The position numbers were made by a program, and so were the translations under genes. Below the pieces are notes generated by a model. It was not told the DNA's origin and did not search any database. It was given only the letters and a program-made list of their open reading frames with translations. From a virus, in IMG/VR virus record IMGVR_UViG_3300032116_000580, positions 1-37,938 of that record: a stretch of 37,938 nt of DNA. One strand, 5' to 3'. Below are positions 1 through 7,157 of the stretch, one piece after another. Each line of letters opens with the position of its first letter. The stretch's first letter is position 1.

Positions 1-192
1 CCACCGGCACCGCGACCTCGGCCACGGCCACGACGCTGACGCAGACCGGCAAAACATGGACTGCCTCGCAATGGATTAATAGTCAGGTCCGCATCACTGC
101 CGGAACTGGTGCTGGCCAAATCCGCACCATCACGGCCAATACTGGAGACACACTTACCGTTGCCACTTGGACCACCACGCCCGATGCGACAT
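1..192. repeat. Terminal redundancy, left copy (circular contig overlap)
   Basis: Positions 1-192 repeat positions 37747-37938 with one difference (C at 65, T at 37811), which is silent (GCC/GCT, Ala). Both copies lie exactly at the contig ends. Joining the ends keeps one reading frame open from 37086 through the joint to 764. The simplest reading is a circular molecule, or a circularly permuted one, assembled with an overlap. The single difference suggests a population variant or a read error. Confidence 0.88.
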
Positions 193-764
193 CGCAGTAT
201 GCCATTGAGGGGAATGATGATTTCCTTTACCTGATGGGTAATAACGCCGTCACCCTTTACCGCTACTCGATCTCGGCTAACACATGGGCGACGCTGACGC
301 CTGTTGCGGCGCGGGCGGCTGCCCCCAACATAGGAATGTCTGGGCATTGGGTTCACTCGGCACCGGAAAGCGACTGGAATAACGAAAGCGTGATTTTGAA
401 CGGGCGTTTCATTTACTCGTTCCAAGGCGGCGCGACAAGCGGCCTGCATCGCTACGACATCGCAGGAAATACATGGGCGACGATCACCTACTCACCAAGC
501 ACCGAGACCTTCACTGGCGGGACAAAATACGCGCTGCACAACGGAACGCTCTACATTCAAAAGGACGCGACAGGACGGTGGTTTGCCTACGATTTTGCAA
601 GAAGTGAGTTGTTTCCATGGAGCGTTATGCTTTATCCGCAGGGTACCGCTGGTGTAGGGGATACGGCGTTCGACGTAATTTATGAGGATGGCGCGACAGA
701 CATTTACTACGTTTACATACTCCTCAACTCGTCCAACGTTTTGCTCCGGCAAATGGTGATCTGA
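1..764 (+). CDS. Kelch-repeat virion protein, 3' part (start at 37086 across the joint)
   Basis: This is the C-terminal part of a protein whose start is at 37086. The frame with codons at 3, 6, 9 and onward is open to TGA 762-764, and after removal of the overlap the full protein is about 474 residues. It contains Kelch-like blade motifs, such as YRYSISANTWATL and HRYDIAGNTWATI, which match FRKYDYATNTWTTL in the other part. These suggest a beta-propeller. Before them lies a Thr/Ala-rich module (TLTQTGKTW ... GAGQIRTI). It sits between virion-type genes and the protease/capsid gene, so a head or virion structural role is likely, although no exact homologue can be named. Its stop overlaps the next start (TGATG). 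Confidence 0.8.
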   Translation, partial: TGTATSATATTLTQTGKTWTASQWINSQVRITAGTGAGQIRTITANTGDTLTVATWTTTPDATSQYAIEGNDDFLYLMGNNAVTLYRYSISANTWATLTPVAARAAAPNIGMSGHWVHSAPESDWNNESVILNGRFIYSFQGGATSGLHRYDIAGNTWATITYSPSTETFTGGTKYALHNGTLYIQKDATGRWFAYDFARSELFPWSVMLYPQGTAGVGDTAFDVIYEDGATDIYYVYILLNSSNVLLRQMVI

Positions 765-928
765 TGACAATTCCAGACCTCATACGGATGGCGCAATCTA
801 AAATCAGCAACCTCGGTTCGCTTCGCACCAGCGCGGAGCGCATTGGGGATGTTGAGCAGGTCATCCAAATCGACAAAGATATTGTTGAAACCCAGAACAC
901 GCTCAACGTATTGCAGTCGCTGGCCTAA
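764..928 (+). CDS. Small hypothetical protein, 54 aa
   Basis: A 54-residue frame begins at ATG 764, whose A is the last base of the preceding gene's TGA (TGATG), which indicates translational coupling. It ends at TAA 926-928. The peptide starts MTIPDLIRMAQ and is largely amphipathic helix with heptad-like spacing (ISNLGSLRTSAERIGD, VIQIDKDIVETQNTL). It may form a helical hairpin or a small coiled coil. There are no cysteines, signal peptide or membrane segment. Small helical proteins are common next to phage structural genes, but I do not recognise a family. Tight coupling and placement between Kelch and capsid genes support it being real. Confidence 0.65.
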   Translation: MTIPDLIRMAQSKISNLGSLRTSAERIGDVEQVIQIDKDIVETQNTLNVLQSLA

Positions 929-931
929 ACC

Positions 932-1381
932 ATGCTCTTAACCCTGCTCCAATCTGGCGGGACGGCGGGTCATGTTGTTTTAAGCGCTGATTCTCTCAGC
1001 CTTCCTGCGCCCGCCCTCGACACTCCGGCCATCGGGCAGGCGCATGTGCTGGCCGCGGTGGCCCTGGCCGCCGGCGCGCCGAGCCTCAGCAACCCGGCCA
1101 TCGCGCAAATCCACGCGCTGCTGGCCGTTGCGCTCAACACCGGCACGCCGACGCTGGACTCGCCGGCGCTGGATGGCGCCCAACCCGAGCCGCCGCCGGA
1201 GATCCACACCGGCGGCGCGTGGAGCTGGAAACCGCTGCCCGAGCCGCCGCGCACGCATCGGCTGTTCGCCGGCTCGCTGCACACCAGCCCGCCGACGCTG
1301 GGCATGCCCGCGCTGACCGTCAGCCTGGGCCCGGAACAAATTCGCCGCCGCAAGGCCGCGCTGATCGCCGCGTTGCACTGA
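932..1381 (+). CDS. Ala/Pro-rich internally repeated hypothetical protein
   Basis: 149 residues. The N-terminal two thirds is built from imperfect repeats of about 25 residues, each with a core like G-x-P-x-L-x-x-P-A followed by Q-x-H-x-L-x-A-V-A-L. Three units are clear (ALDTPAIGQAH, SLSNPAIAQIH, TLDSPALDG), and a degenerate one lies near the end (TLGMPALT). A Pro-rich hinge (EPPPE) and a short basic tail (IRRRKAALIAALH) follow. No enzyme motif is visible. It lies directly upstream of the protease/capsid fusion and would be made with the head proteins. A decoration or assembly role is possible but is only inferred from position. Confidence 0.65.
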   Translation: MLLTLLQSGGTAGHVVLSADSLSLPAPALDTPAIGQAHVLAAVALAAGAPSLSNPAIAQIHALLAVALNTGTPTLDSPALDGAQPEPPPEIHTGGAWSWKPLPEPPRTHRLFAGSLHTSPPTLGMPALTVSLGPEQIRRRKAALIAALH

Positions 1382-1394
1382 CAAAAGGACTGCC

Positions 1395-3329
1395 ATGCAA
1401 ATCAACCGCACCCACACCATCGAAGCCCGCGCCAAAGACGATCAGGGCCTGATCGAAATGGCGATCAGCAGCGAGGCGCCCTATGAGCGCTGGTTCGGCA
1501 TCGAGATCCTGCGCCACAGCGCCGAGGCGGTGGACCTAACCCGCCTCAACGATGGCCGCCACCCGCTGCTCATCAACCACGACACCAACCAGCAGGCCGG
1601 CGTGATCAAGTCCGCCTGGCTGGACGAGGACAAAAAACTGCGCGGCAAGGCCAAGTTCAGCCGCAGCGCCTTCGGCAAGGAAATCGAGCAGGACGTGGCC
1701 GACGGCATCCGCAGCCTGGTTTCCGTGGGTTACGAGATCCGCGAGATCGAAGAGGTCGAGGCTGACGGCAAATCCGGCGAGCTGACCACGATCCGCAAGC
1801 TCACGGGCGAAGAATTCGAGCGCGAAATGCGCGCACAGCATGGCGAGCACTTCCATCGCGCCGGCCCGGCGGCCGTGCGCGCGAAGGGCTCGAAGCCGCC
1901 GACCTTCGTGGTCACGCGGTGGGCACCGTTCGAGGCGTCGCTGGTCGCGATTCCCGCGGACGTGGAAGTCGGTGTGGGTCGTGCGGCTGGCGCTGCCGAC
2001 ACGCCGAAGGCAGCAGCAGCACCCGACCAAAACCCCGAACCTTCCCAACCGGAGATCCTCATCATGACGACCGCCCTCGAAAAATCCCCGGTCGAGCTGG
2101 AAGTCGCGCGCCGCGACGCCATCCTCGCCCTGGGCAAACAGTACGGCAAGTATGTCGGCCAGGAAGACATCGCCGACGCCCTGCGCAACGGCCGCAGCGT
2201 GCAGCAGTTCACCGAAGTCATCCTGCAGAAAATGCAGACCCAGCACACCGACACCAGCGCCATGGATCTCGGCCTGAGTAAGAAAGAGATCCAGCGCTAC
2301 TCGCTGGGCCGCGCGCTGGTCGCCAGCATGACCGGCGACTGGGCCAAGGCCGGCTTCGAGCGCGAGTGCTCGCAGGCGCTCGAAAAACTCTGGGGCCGCT
2401 CGCCCGAGGGCTTCTTCCTGCCCTACGAGGCAATGAAGCGTGACTTCAACGTCGGCACCGTCACTGAAGCCGGCAACCTGGTCCCGACCGAGCTGCGCGG
2501 CGACCTCTTCATCGATGCCCTGCGCAACAACCTGGTCGTCGGCCGCCTCGGCGCCACCGTGCTGGCGGGCCTCACCGGCAACGTCGACATCCCGCGCAAG
2601 GCCACCCCGACCACCGTCGGCCGTTTGACTGAGATCGGCTCTGCTTCCGAGACCCAGCCTCTGACCGCCAAGGCGACCCTCTCGCCCAAGCGCGTCGGCG
2701 GCTACGTCGAGGTGTCGAAGCAGGCGCTGATCCAGTCCGCGATGGCGCTGGAGTCGATGATCCGCGACGACCTGCTGATGAGCGCCGCGGTCGAGCTGGA
2801 AAACCAGTCGTTCAACGGCAACGGTACCGCGCCCAACATCCTCGGCATCCGCAACTACACCACCATCGGCAGCACCACCGCCGGCGCCAACGGTCTCGCG
2901 CCGACCTGGGGTCACTTCGTCGACCTCGAGTCCGCCTGCGCCAACAGCAACGCCGAGCCGGACCGCCTCGCGGGCTACGTCATCAACACCCGCACCCGCG
3001 GCCGCCTGAAGCAGACGCAGATGGGCACCAACCTGCCGTTCATCTGGCAGAACAGCGCGCAGCCGCTCAACGGCTACCGCGCTGAAATCACCAACAACAT
3101 GCCCAACAACCTCACCAAGGGCACCAGCACCACCATCTGCTCGGCGGCGATCTTCTCGTCCGACTGGTCGATGGCCGTGGTCGGCCTGTTCGGCGCGCCG
3201 GACATCATCGTCGACCCGTTCACCAAGGCCGACACCGGCCAGGTGAAGATCACGCTCAACCAGTTCAGCGACATGGTGATCCGCCAGCCGGCGGCCTTCG
3301 CCAAGATCGAGGACCTGCTGAGCAACTGA
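1395..3329 (+). CDS. Fused HK97-type prohead protease and major capsid protein
   Basis: 644 residues. Residues 1-190 match the S78 prohead protease family. The catalytic histidine is H62 (LINHDTN), the serine is S110 (LVSVGYEI) and the acidic residue is E180 in the family signature P-x-E-x-S-L-V-x-x-P. A linker rich in Ala/Pro (195-222) precedes an HK97-fold major capsid protein from about 224 to 644 (AGNLVPTELR, GYVEVSKQALIQS, FNGNG, and the C-terminal ITLNQFSDMVIRQPAAFAKIEDL). In HK97 these are two genes; here one frame encodes both. An in-frame ATG at 2064 (M224) with GGAG nine bases upstream could give capsid protein alone in excess. RBS for the full gene: AAAGGA at 1383-1388. Confidence 0.93.
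   Translation: MQINRTHTIEARAKDDQGLIEMAISSEAPYERWFGIEILRHSAEAVDLTRLNDGRHPLLINHDTNQQAGVIKSAWLDEDKKLRGKAKFSRSAFGKEIEQDVADGIRSLVSVGYEIREIEEVEADGKSGELTTIRKLTGEEFEREMRAQHGEHFHRAGPAAVRAKGSKPPTFVVTRWAPFEASLVAIPADVEVGVGRAAGAADTPKAAAAPDQNPEPSQPEILIMTTALEKSPVELEVARRDAILALGKQYGKYVGQEDIADALRNGRSVQQFTEVILQKMQTQHTDTSAMDLGLSKKEIQRYSLGRALVASMTGDWAKAGFERECSQALEKLWGRSPEGFFLPYEAMKRDFNVGTVTEAGNLVPTELRGDLFIDALRNNLVVGRLGATVLAGLTGNVDIPRKATPTTVGRLTEIGSASETQPLTAKATLSPKRVGGYVEVSKQALIQSAMALESMIRDDLLMSAAVELENQSFNGNGTAPNILGIRNYTTIGSTTAGANGLAPTWGHFVDLESACANSNAEPDRLAGYVINTRTRGRLKQTQMGTNLPFIWQNSAQPLNGYRAEITNNMPNNLTKGTSTTICSAAIFSSDWSMAVVGLFGAPDIIVDPFTKADTGQVKITLNQFSDMVIRQPAAFAKIEDLLSN
2051..2066 (+). promoter_or_regulatory. 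Internal ribosome binding site and start for the capsid domain
   Basis: GGAG at 2051-2054 is followed nine bases later by ATG 2064-2066, in frame with the protease/capsid fusion (codon 224). It falls exactly at the linker-capsid boundary. Translation here would give a 421-residue protein of normal size for an HK97-type capsid subunit. This is a sequence prediction. Capsid subunits need to outnumber protease, and an internal start would achieve that. Confidence 0.55.
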
Positions 3330-3364
3330 TCGCAGACGACACAGACGGCGCAGACCGTCGCACC

Positions 3365-3394
3365 AAAAAGGGCGCCCTCGGGCGCCCTTTTTTT
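3365..3394 (+). terminator. Intrinsic terminator after the capsid gene
   Basis: A G+C-rich stem (GGGCGCC / GGCGCCC) with a CTCG loop, extended by A-T pairs, ends in a run of seven T. It lies 36 bases after the capsid stop and before the methyltransferase-glycosyltransferase gene. Confidence 0.85.
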
Positions 3395-3426
3395 ATGCCT
3401 TTGTTGTTCAACCCCGGGAGATCCAC

Positions 3427-3459
3427 ATGACGACTTGCACCACGAAGGGAGGCCGCTGA
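3427..3459 (+). CDS. Possible 10-codon leader peptide before the MTase-GT gene
   Basis: ATG 3427 opens a 10-residue frame (MTTCTTKGGR) with a GGGAG site at 3416-3420. Its TGA overlaps the ATG of the next gene (CTGATGG). It may be a translational coupler, or only a remnant left when the downstream gene was inserted. There is no conservation evidence available here, so confidence is low. Confidence 0.3.
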   Translation: MTTCTTKGGR

Positions 3460-5009
3460 TGGTCTGGCGCCTCGAAGATCCGCAGGGCGACGAAGCGGCC
3501 AAGGTCGCGCGCGACGTGCTGCCCTACATCGGCCAGAGCGGCCTCGACATCGGCTGCGGGCCGAGCAAGGTATTCCCGCACCTGATCGGCATCGACAACC
3601 TGAAAGACACCGGGCTCTTCGGCGTCGAGATGAGGCCCGACTTCATCGTCAAGGACTGCGCCCGGCTGCCGTTCAAGGACAACAGCACCGAGTGCATTTT
3701 CAGCAGCCACACCCTCGAGCACATGCCCGATGCCCGTGGCGCGCTGGCCGAATGGTGGCGCGTGCTGGCCCCGGGCGGCCACCTGATCCTCTACCTGCCG
3801 CACAAGGATTTTTACCCCAACATCGGGCAGCCTGGCGCCAACCCCGACCACCAGCACGACTTCGTGCCGGCGGACATCGAGGCCATCCTGCGCGAGATCG
3901 CGCCGGACTGGACCCTGCGCGTCAACCAGGAGCGCAACCAAGGCCGCGAATACAGCTTCCTGCAGATCTACCGCAAGGAAAAGCCGGGCATCGGCCAAGT
4001 GGTGACCCCGCCGGTCACCGGCAAGCGGGCCGGCGTGGTGCGCGTGGGCGGCCATGGCGATGCGCTGTGGGCCAGCTCGGTGTGCTGGCACCTGAAGCAG
4101 CAGGGCTACCACGTCACCCTCTACGCCTCGAAACACGGCGCCGAGGTGCTCAAGCACGACCCGAACATCGATGAGGTGTTCGGGCTGCCCGACAACGCGC
4201 TGTCGCAGACGGAGTTCCTCGCCTGGCGCTGCCACCAGGCGCAGCACTTCGACCCGCGCGATGGCCACAAGTGGGTGGACCTGCTGGGCTCGGTGGAAAA
4301 CCGCATGCTGTTCCACGAAACCAGCAACGAGTTTTTCCAGGGCAAGGCCACGCGCGACCGGCTCGCCGCGGGCAACTACCTGCAGGCCGTGCACGACTAC
4401 GCCGACGTGCCGCATGAGTGGCACCAGAAGTTTTACCCGACGGCCGACGAAACCGCCTGGGCGCAAAACATGCGCGCCATGCTCGACGGCCCGGTGGTGG
4501 TGATCAACCCCTGCGGCAGCGGCCCGGTCAAATACTGGCCGCACAGCCAGCGCCTGATGGAGCTGCTGGCCGAGCAGGGCATCTACAGCCTGGTGCTGGG
4601 CGACCTGCGCGACGACAAGGTCGTCGGCGTCGAGCCCTACGGCATCGTCGTCGGCATGGAGTGGCCCGTGCGCGCCGCGCTGGCCTACACGCTGCTGGCC
4701 GACGCCGTGGTGGCCACCGAGAGCCTGATCGCCAACGCGGTCGCCTTCGAGCCCATGCTCAAGGTCATCACGCTGTCGCACAGCTCGCATCAAAACCTGA
4801 CCCGCGACTGGGTCAACTGCGCCGCGGTCGAGCCGGTCAACCTGGCCTGCTACCCCTGCCACCGCATCCACCCGCCGACGTATCACTTCTGCGGGCGCGA
4901 CCAGGTGACCATGGCCGCAGCCTGCCAGGCGGCCGCGCGGCCCGAGCGCATCGCGATGCTGATCGTGGACTGGCTGAGCAAACAGGGGCGGCTCCGCAAA
5001 GCCGCTTAG
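3459..5009 (+). CDS. Class I SAM methyltransferase fused to a GT9-like glycosyltransferase
   Basis: 516 residues from ATG 3459, which has a strong AAGGGAGG site six bases upstream. The TTG start 24 bases earlier is less likely because it overlaps that site. Residues 26-175 form a small class I methyltransferase: LDIGCGP at 29-35 is SAM motif I, followed by KDCARLPF, HTLEHMPD and RVLAPGGHLILYLPH. From about 190 on there is a GT-B fold like the ADP-heptose:LPS heptosyltransferase family (GT9): VVRVGGHGDALWASSV at its start, then VVINPCGSGPVKYWP and DAVVATESLIANAVAF. It interrupts the head-to-tail gene order and has a terminator on each side, the signature of a moron. It could modify capsid or host surface glycans; the substrate is unknown. 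Confidence 0.85.
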   Translation: MVWRLEDPQGDEAAKVARDVLPYIGQSGLDIGCGPSKVFPHLIGIDNLKDTGLFGVEMRPDFIVKDCARLPFKDNSTECIFSSHTLEHMPDARGALAEWWRVLAPGGHLILYLPHKDFYPNIGQPGANPDHQHDFVPADIEAILREIAPDWTLRVNQERNQGREYSFLQIYRKEKPGIGQVVTPPVTGKRAGVVRVGGHGDALWASSVCWHLKQQGYHVTLYASKHGAEVLKHDPNIDEVFGLPDNALSQTEFLAWRCHQAQHFDPRDGHKWVDLLGSVENRMLFHETSNEFFQGKATRDRLAAGNYLQAVHDYADVPHEWHQKFYPTADETAWAQNMRAMLDGPVVVINPCGSGPVKYWPHSQRLMELLAEQGIYSLVLGDLRDDKVVGVEPYGIVVGMEWPVRAALAYTLLADAVVATESLIANAVAFEPMLKVITLSHSSHQNLTRDWVNCAAVEPVNLACYPCHRIHPPTYHFCGRDQVTMAAACQAAARPERIAMLIVDWLSKQGRLRKAA

Positions 5010-5039
5010 TGCGGTTTGTGGTCCTTCCCGGGAACACAC

Positions 5040-5069
5040 CCGGCGGCCCTGGTGGTCGCCGGTTTTTTT
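5040..5069 (+). terminator. Intrinsic terminator after the MTase-GT gene
   Basis: A nine-pair stem (CCGGCGGCC / GGTCGCCGG, one G-U pair) with a five-base loop is followed by seven T. It lies 30 bases after the stop codon at 5007-5009 and 14 bases before the next gene. Confidence 0.87.
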
Positions 5070-5082
5070 ATACGAGAGCGCC

Positions 5083-5388
5083 ATGGCCTTCAGTGAAGAC
5101 CTGACCGTGTTTTTTGACGTCAGCGCCGGCTTTGCTGTGGCCGCCACTTACAAGGCCGGCGGCACCGGCACCGGCGTCACCCGGCCCGTCATTTTTGATC
5201 GCAACGCGCTGCTGCAATTGGACGTGATTTCCGGCAATACCCCGGTGGCGCTCGGGATCGCGGCGGATTTTTCCGGCGCGGGCACCACCGACACCCTGAC
5301 CATCAACGGCACCGTCTACCGCATCACCGACCTGCAGGCGCAGGACGACGGCGCCCTGGTGCTGATGCCGCTGGTCAAGGTGCCCTGA
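5083..5388 (+). CDS. Head-tail joining protein (gpFII-like)
   Basis: 101 residues. The size, the beta-rich composition and the position (first gene of the tail module, before tail terminator and tail tube) fit the gpFII/stopper class of head-tail joining proteins. Motifs include VIFDRNALLQLD, a nucleotide-free beta sandwich pattern, and VYRITDLQAQDDGALVLMPLVKV, which resembles the C-terminal part of FII-like proteins. No catalytic residues are visible. Start ATG 5083 follows a weak GAGAG site. The next gene starts one base after its stop. The assignment rests on synteny and general pattern. Confidence 0.65.
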   Translation: MAFSEDLTVFFDVSAGFAVAATYKAGGTGTGVTRPVIFDRNALLQLDVISGNTPVALGIAADFSGAGTTDTLTINGTVYRITDLQAQDDGALVLMPLVKVP

Positions 5389-5389
5389 C

Positions 5390-5833
5390 ATGGCCGACCA
5401 CGTCCGCAAGCAACTGCGCGCCGCGCTGGCCACCCGTCTCACGGGGCTGACCACGACGGCCACCCGGGTGCACGGGCATCGCGTGGACCCGCTGCAGGTC
5501 GGCGCCTTGCCGGCGCTGGTGATCAGCTGCCGGGGTGACGACGCCGAAACCATCACCGTGCACGCGCCTGCACTGTATGAGCGCGCGGTGCGGGTGTTTA
5601 TCCACGGCATGGTCGCCGCGGGCAGTGTGCCTGAAGACACCCTCGACCAGATCGGCAAGGAAGTCGAAATCGCGCTGGCCACCCCGCTCACCGTGGATGG
5701 CCGGTCCGTGCAGCTCTGGTACCAGCGCAGCGAAATGACCTACGAGGCCGGCGAGCAAGTTGCCGGCCAGATTGAAATCGAGTATCTGGCGCGGCTTCAT
5801 ACCGCGGCGGATGCACCCGATGTCTTGTCTTAA
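5390..5833 (+). CDS. Tail terminator / minor tail protein (gpU-like)
   Basis: 147 residues. It starts MADHVRKQLRAALATRLTGL, contains a conserved-looking region with RVFIHGMV and ends in an EYLAR segment. This is the pattern of small tail-completion proteins that cap the tail tube and connect it to the head. In lambda-like gene order the gene before the major tail protein is gpU, and its length here is similar. The preceding gene ends one base upstream, so the two are translationally linked. The family assignment is from synteny and composition, since no catalytic motif exists to check. Confidence 0.65.
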   Translation: MADHVRKQLRAALATRLTGLTTTATRVHGHRVDPLQVGALPALVISCRGDDAETITVHAPALYERAVRVFIHGMVAAGSVPEDTLDQIGKEVEIALATPLTVDGRSVQLWYQRSEMTYEAGEQVAGQIEIEYLARLHTAADAPDVLS

Positions 5834-5856
5834 ATCGTCCCCAAAAGGAGTGCATC

Positions 5857-6507
5857 ATGCCAAACGTATCGCTCTGGAGTAACGTCCAAATCGCAGTGCA
5901 ATCGGCCATCAGCGCGTCGCAGTCTGTCTCGGGCGTGACCAAGGCCAACCCCGGCGTCGCCACCTACGTCGGTAGCGACAATTTTGCCAACAGCGACTGG
6001 GTGCTGATGGCGGCGCAGGGCATGTACCAGATCGACGGCCGCATTTTCCGCGTGGCCGGTGCCGACACTGTCGCCAACACCTTCCAGCTTGAGGGTGAAA
6101 ACACGACCGCCTACGACACCTACACCTCGGGCGGCGTTCAGGAAATCACCTTCGGCACCACCCTGTCGATCGTCACCGATGTGCAGGTTTCCGGCGGCGA
6201 TTTCGACCAGATCGACGTGACCACCATCCACGACAACGTCCGCAAGCAGATCCCGGGCGCTGCCAGCCCCATCGTGTTCAGCGGCTCGTGCGTGTGGGAT
6301 GTGGCTGATGCCGGCTTCGCTGCGCTCAAGGCCGCCTCTGATGCGAAGGCGCAGCTGGGCATCCGCATCACCTTCGCCAACGCGCAAAAGGTCGTTTTCA
6401 CGGGCTACATCGGCTTCACCGGCCTGCCCACCGGCCAGGCGCAGGACAAGGTGGTGACGCCGTTCCAGATCACCATGTTCGGCCGTCCGACCACCTACGC
6501 GACCTGA
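5857..6507 (+). CDS. Major tail tube protein
   Basis: 216 residues, beta-rich and acidic, with a strong AAAGGAG site before ATG 5857. The sequence NVQIAVQSAISASQSVSGVTKANPGVATY, a FRVAGAD segment and the C-terminal QDKVVTPFQITMFGRP are typical of siphophage tail tube proteins, which polymerise as stacked hexamers around the tape measure. It lies directly before the G/GT chaperone genes, the invariant position of the tail tube gene in lambda-like phages. No extra Ig-like domain is evident at its C-terminus. Confidence 0.85.
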   Translation: MPNVSLWSNVQIAVQSAISASQSVSGVTKANPGVATYVGSDNFANSDWVLMAAQGMYQIDGRIFRVAGADTVANTFQLEGENTTAYDTYTSGGVQEITFGTTLSIVTDVQVSGGDFDQIDVTTIHDNVRKQIPGAASPIVFSGSCVWDVADAGFAALKAASDAKAQLGIRITFANAQKVVFTGYIGFTGLPTGQAQDKVVTPFQITMFGRPTTYAT

Positions 6508-6511
6508 TCCC

Positions 6512-6889
6512 GTGGACATGACCCATCTGCGGGCCGCCCTCGAGGCGGCCCGCCGCTGCACGGCCCAGGCCGCCGGCGCCACGTTTTACCTGCAGCTGCC
6601 CACCGACCACGCCTGGCGCGTCACCCTCGAGCGCCATCGCGATGCCGATGGCCGGCTGCTCGAAGCGCGGGCTTTTCGCGCGCTGGTCGAGTCGTCTGTC
6701 ACCGGCTGGGAAGAGGTGACCGCGGCGCTGTTCATGCCCGAAGGTGATGCTGAGCCGCTGGCTTTTTCCGCCGAGGCGCTGGCATTGCTACTCGAACACC
6801 GTCAGGACATCACCGATGCGCTGACGCTGACGCTCGGGGCCGCTGTGGCCGAGCGGCGCAAGGCGCGGGAGCAGCTCGCAAAAAACTGA
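6512..6889 (+). CDS. Tail assembly chaperone, short form (gpG-like)
   Basis: 125 residues, ending QLAKN at TGA 6887-6889. Charged, mostly helical, about the usual size of gpG. It lies between tail tube and tape measure, where siphophages encode the chaperone pair that coats the tape measure during tail assembly. Its last codons form the slippery sequence A AAA AAC at 6880-6886, which allows a minority of ribosomes to shift into the T frame. The start is ATG 6512, where MDMTHLRAAL begins; a second ATG at 6518 is also possible. Confidence 0.85.
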   Translation: MDMTHLRAALEAARRCTAQAAGATFYLQLPTDHAWRVTLERHRDADGRLLEARAFRALVESSVTGWEEVTAALFMPEGDAEPLAFSAEALALLLEHRQDITDALTLTLGAAVAERRKAREQLAKN

Positions 6890-7155
6890 TTGCGCGCGTC
6901 GAGTATGACCTCAACGGCCCCGAGTCCGGCGCGCGCTTCGGCATCACCCGCGAGCAATGGGCAGCAAACCGGCCGGTCCTGCTGCCTGAAAACGAAGTCG
7001 CGCTTGACGCCTGGCGCTGGTGCGAAGGCTGGCGGCCCGATCTGGCGCCGATGGCCGCAGAAGTGCTGGGGGCTGGCGACCTTGACCTGCTGCTGTGGCA
7101 ATTGCAACTGATCCGCGACCGCATTGCGGCCCACCGTGAAGCCAACAAGGCCTGA
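6512..7155 (+). CDS. Tail assembly chaperone, frameshifted long form (gpGT-like)
   Basis: A -1 shift at A AAA AAC (6880-6886) joins the 125-residue G part to 89 codons running from 6886 to TGA 7153-7155. The product has about 214 residues. The extension (LIARVEYDLNGPESGARFGI ... LWQLQLIRDRIAAHREA) has no start codon of its own with a ribosome site, is open over its full length, and ends three bases before gpZ. In lambda the GT product binds the tape measure while G does not, and the ratio of the two matters for tail assembly. The annotation is inferred from the slippery site, the open -1 frame and synteny. Confidence 0.85.
6880..6886 (+). promoter_or_regulatory. -1 ribosomal frameshift slippery heptamer A AAA AAC
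   Basis: In the G frame the codons are GCA AAA AAC TGA, so the heptamer has the canonical X XXY YYZ phasing, with the zero-frame stop directly after it. After a -1 slip both tRNAs re-pair on AAA AAA and reading continues in the T frame with CTG. Confidence 0.88.
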
Positions 7156-7157
7156 AC

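Noticed and set aside
3435-3458. A TTG start eight codons upstream for the MTase-GT protein
   Set aside because: The strong AAGGGAGG site is inside that extension and points to ATG 3459.
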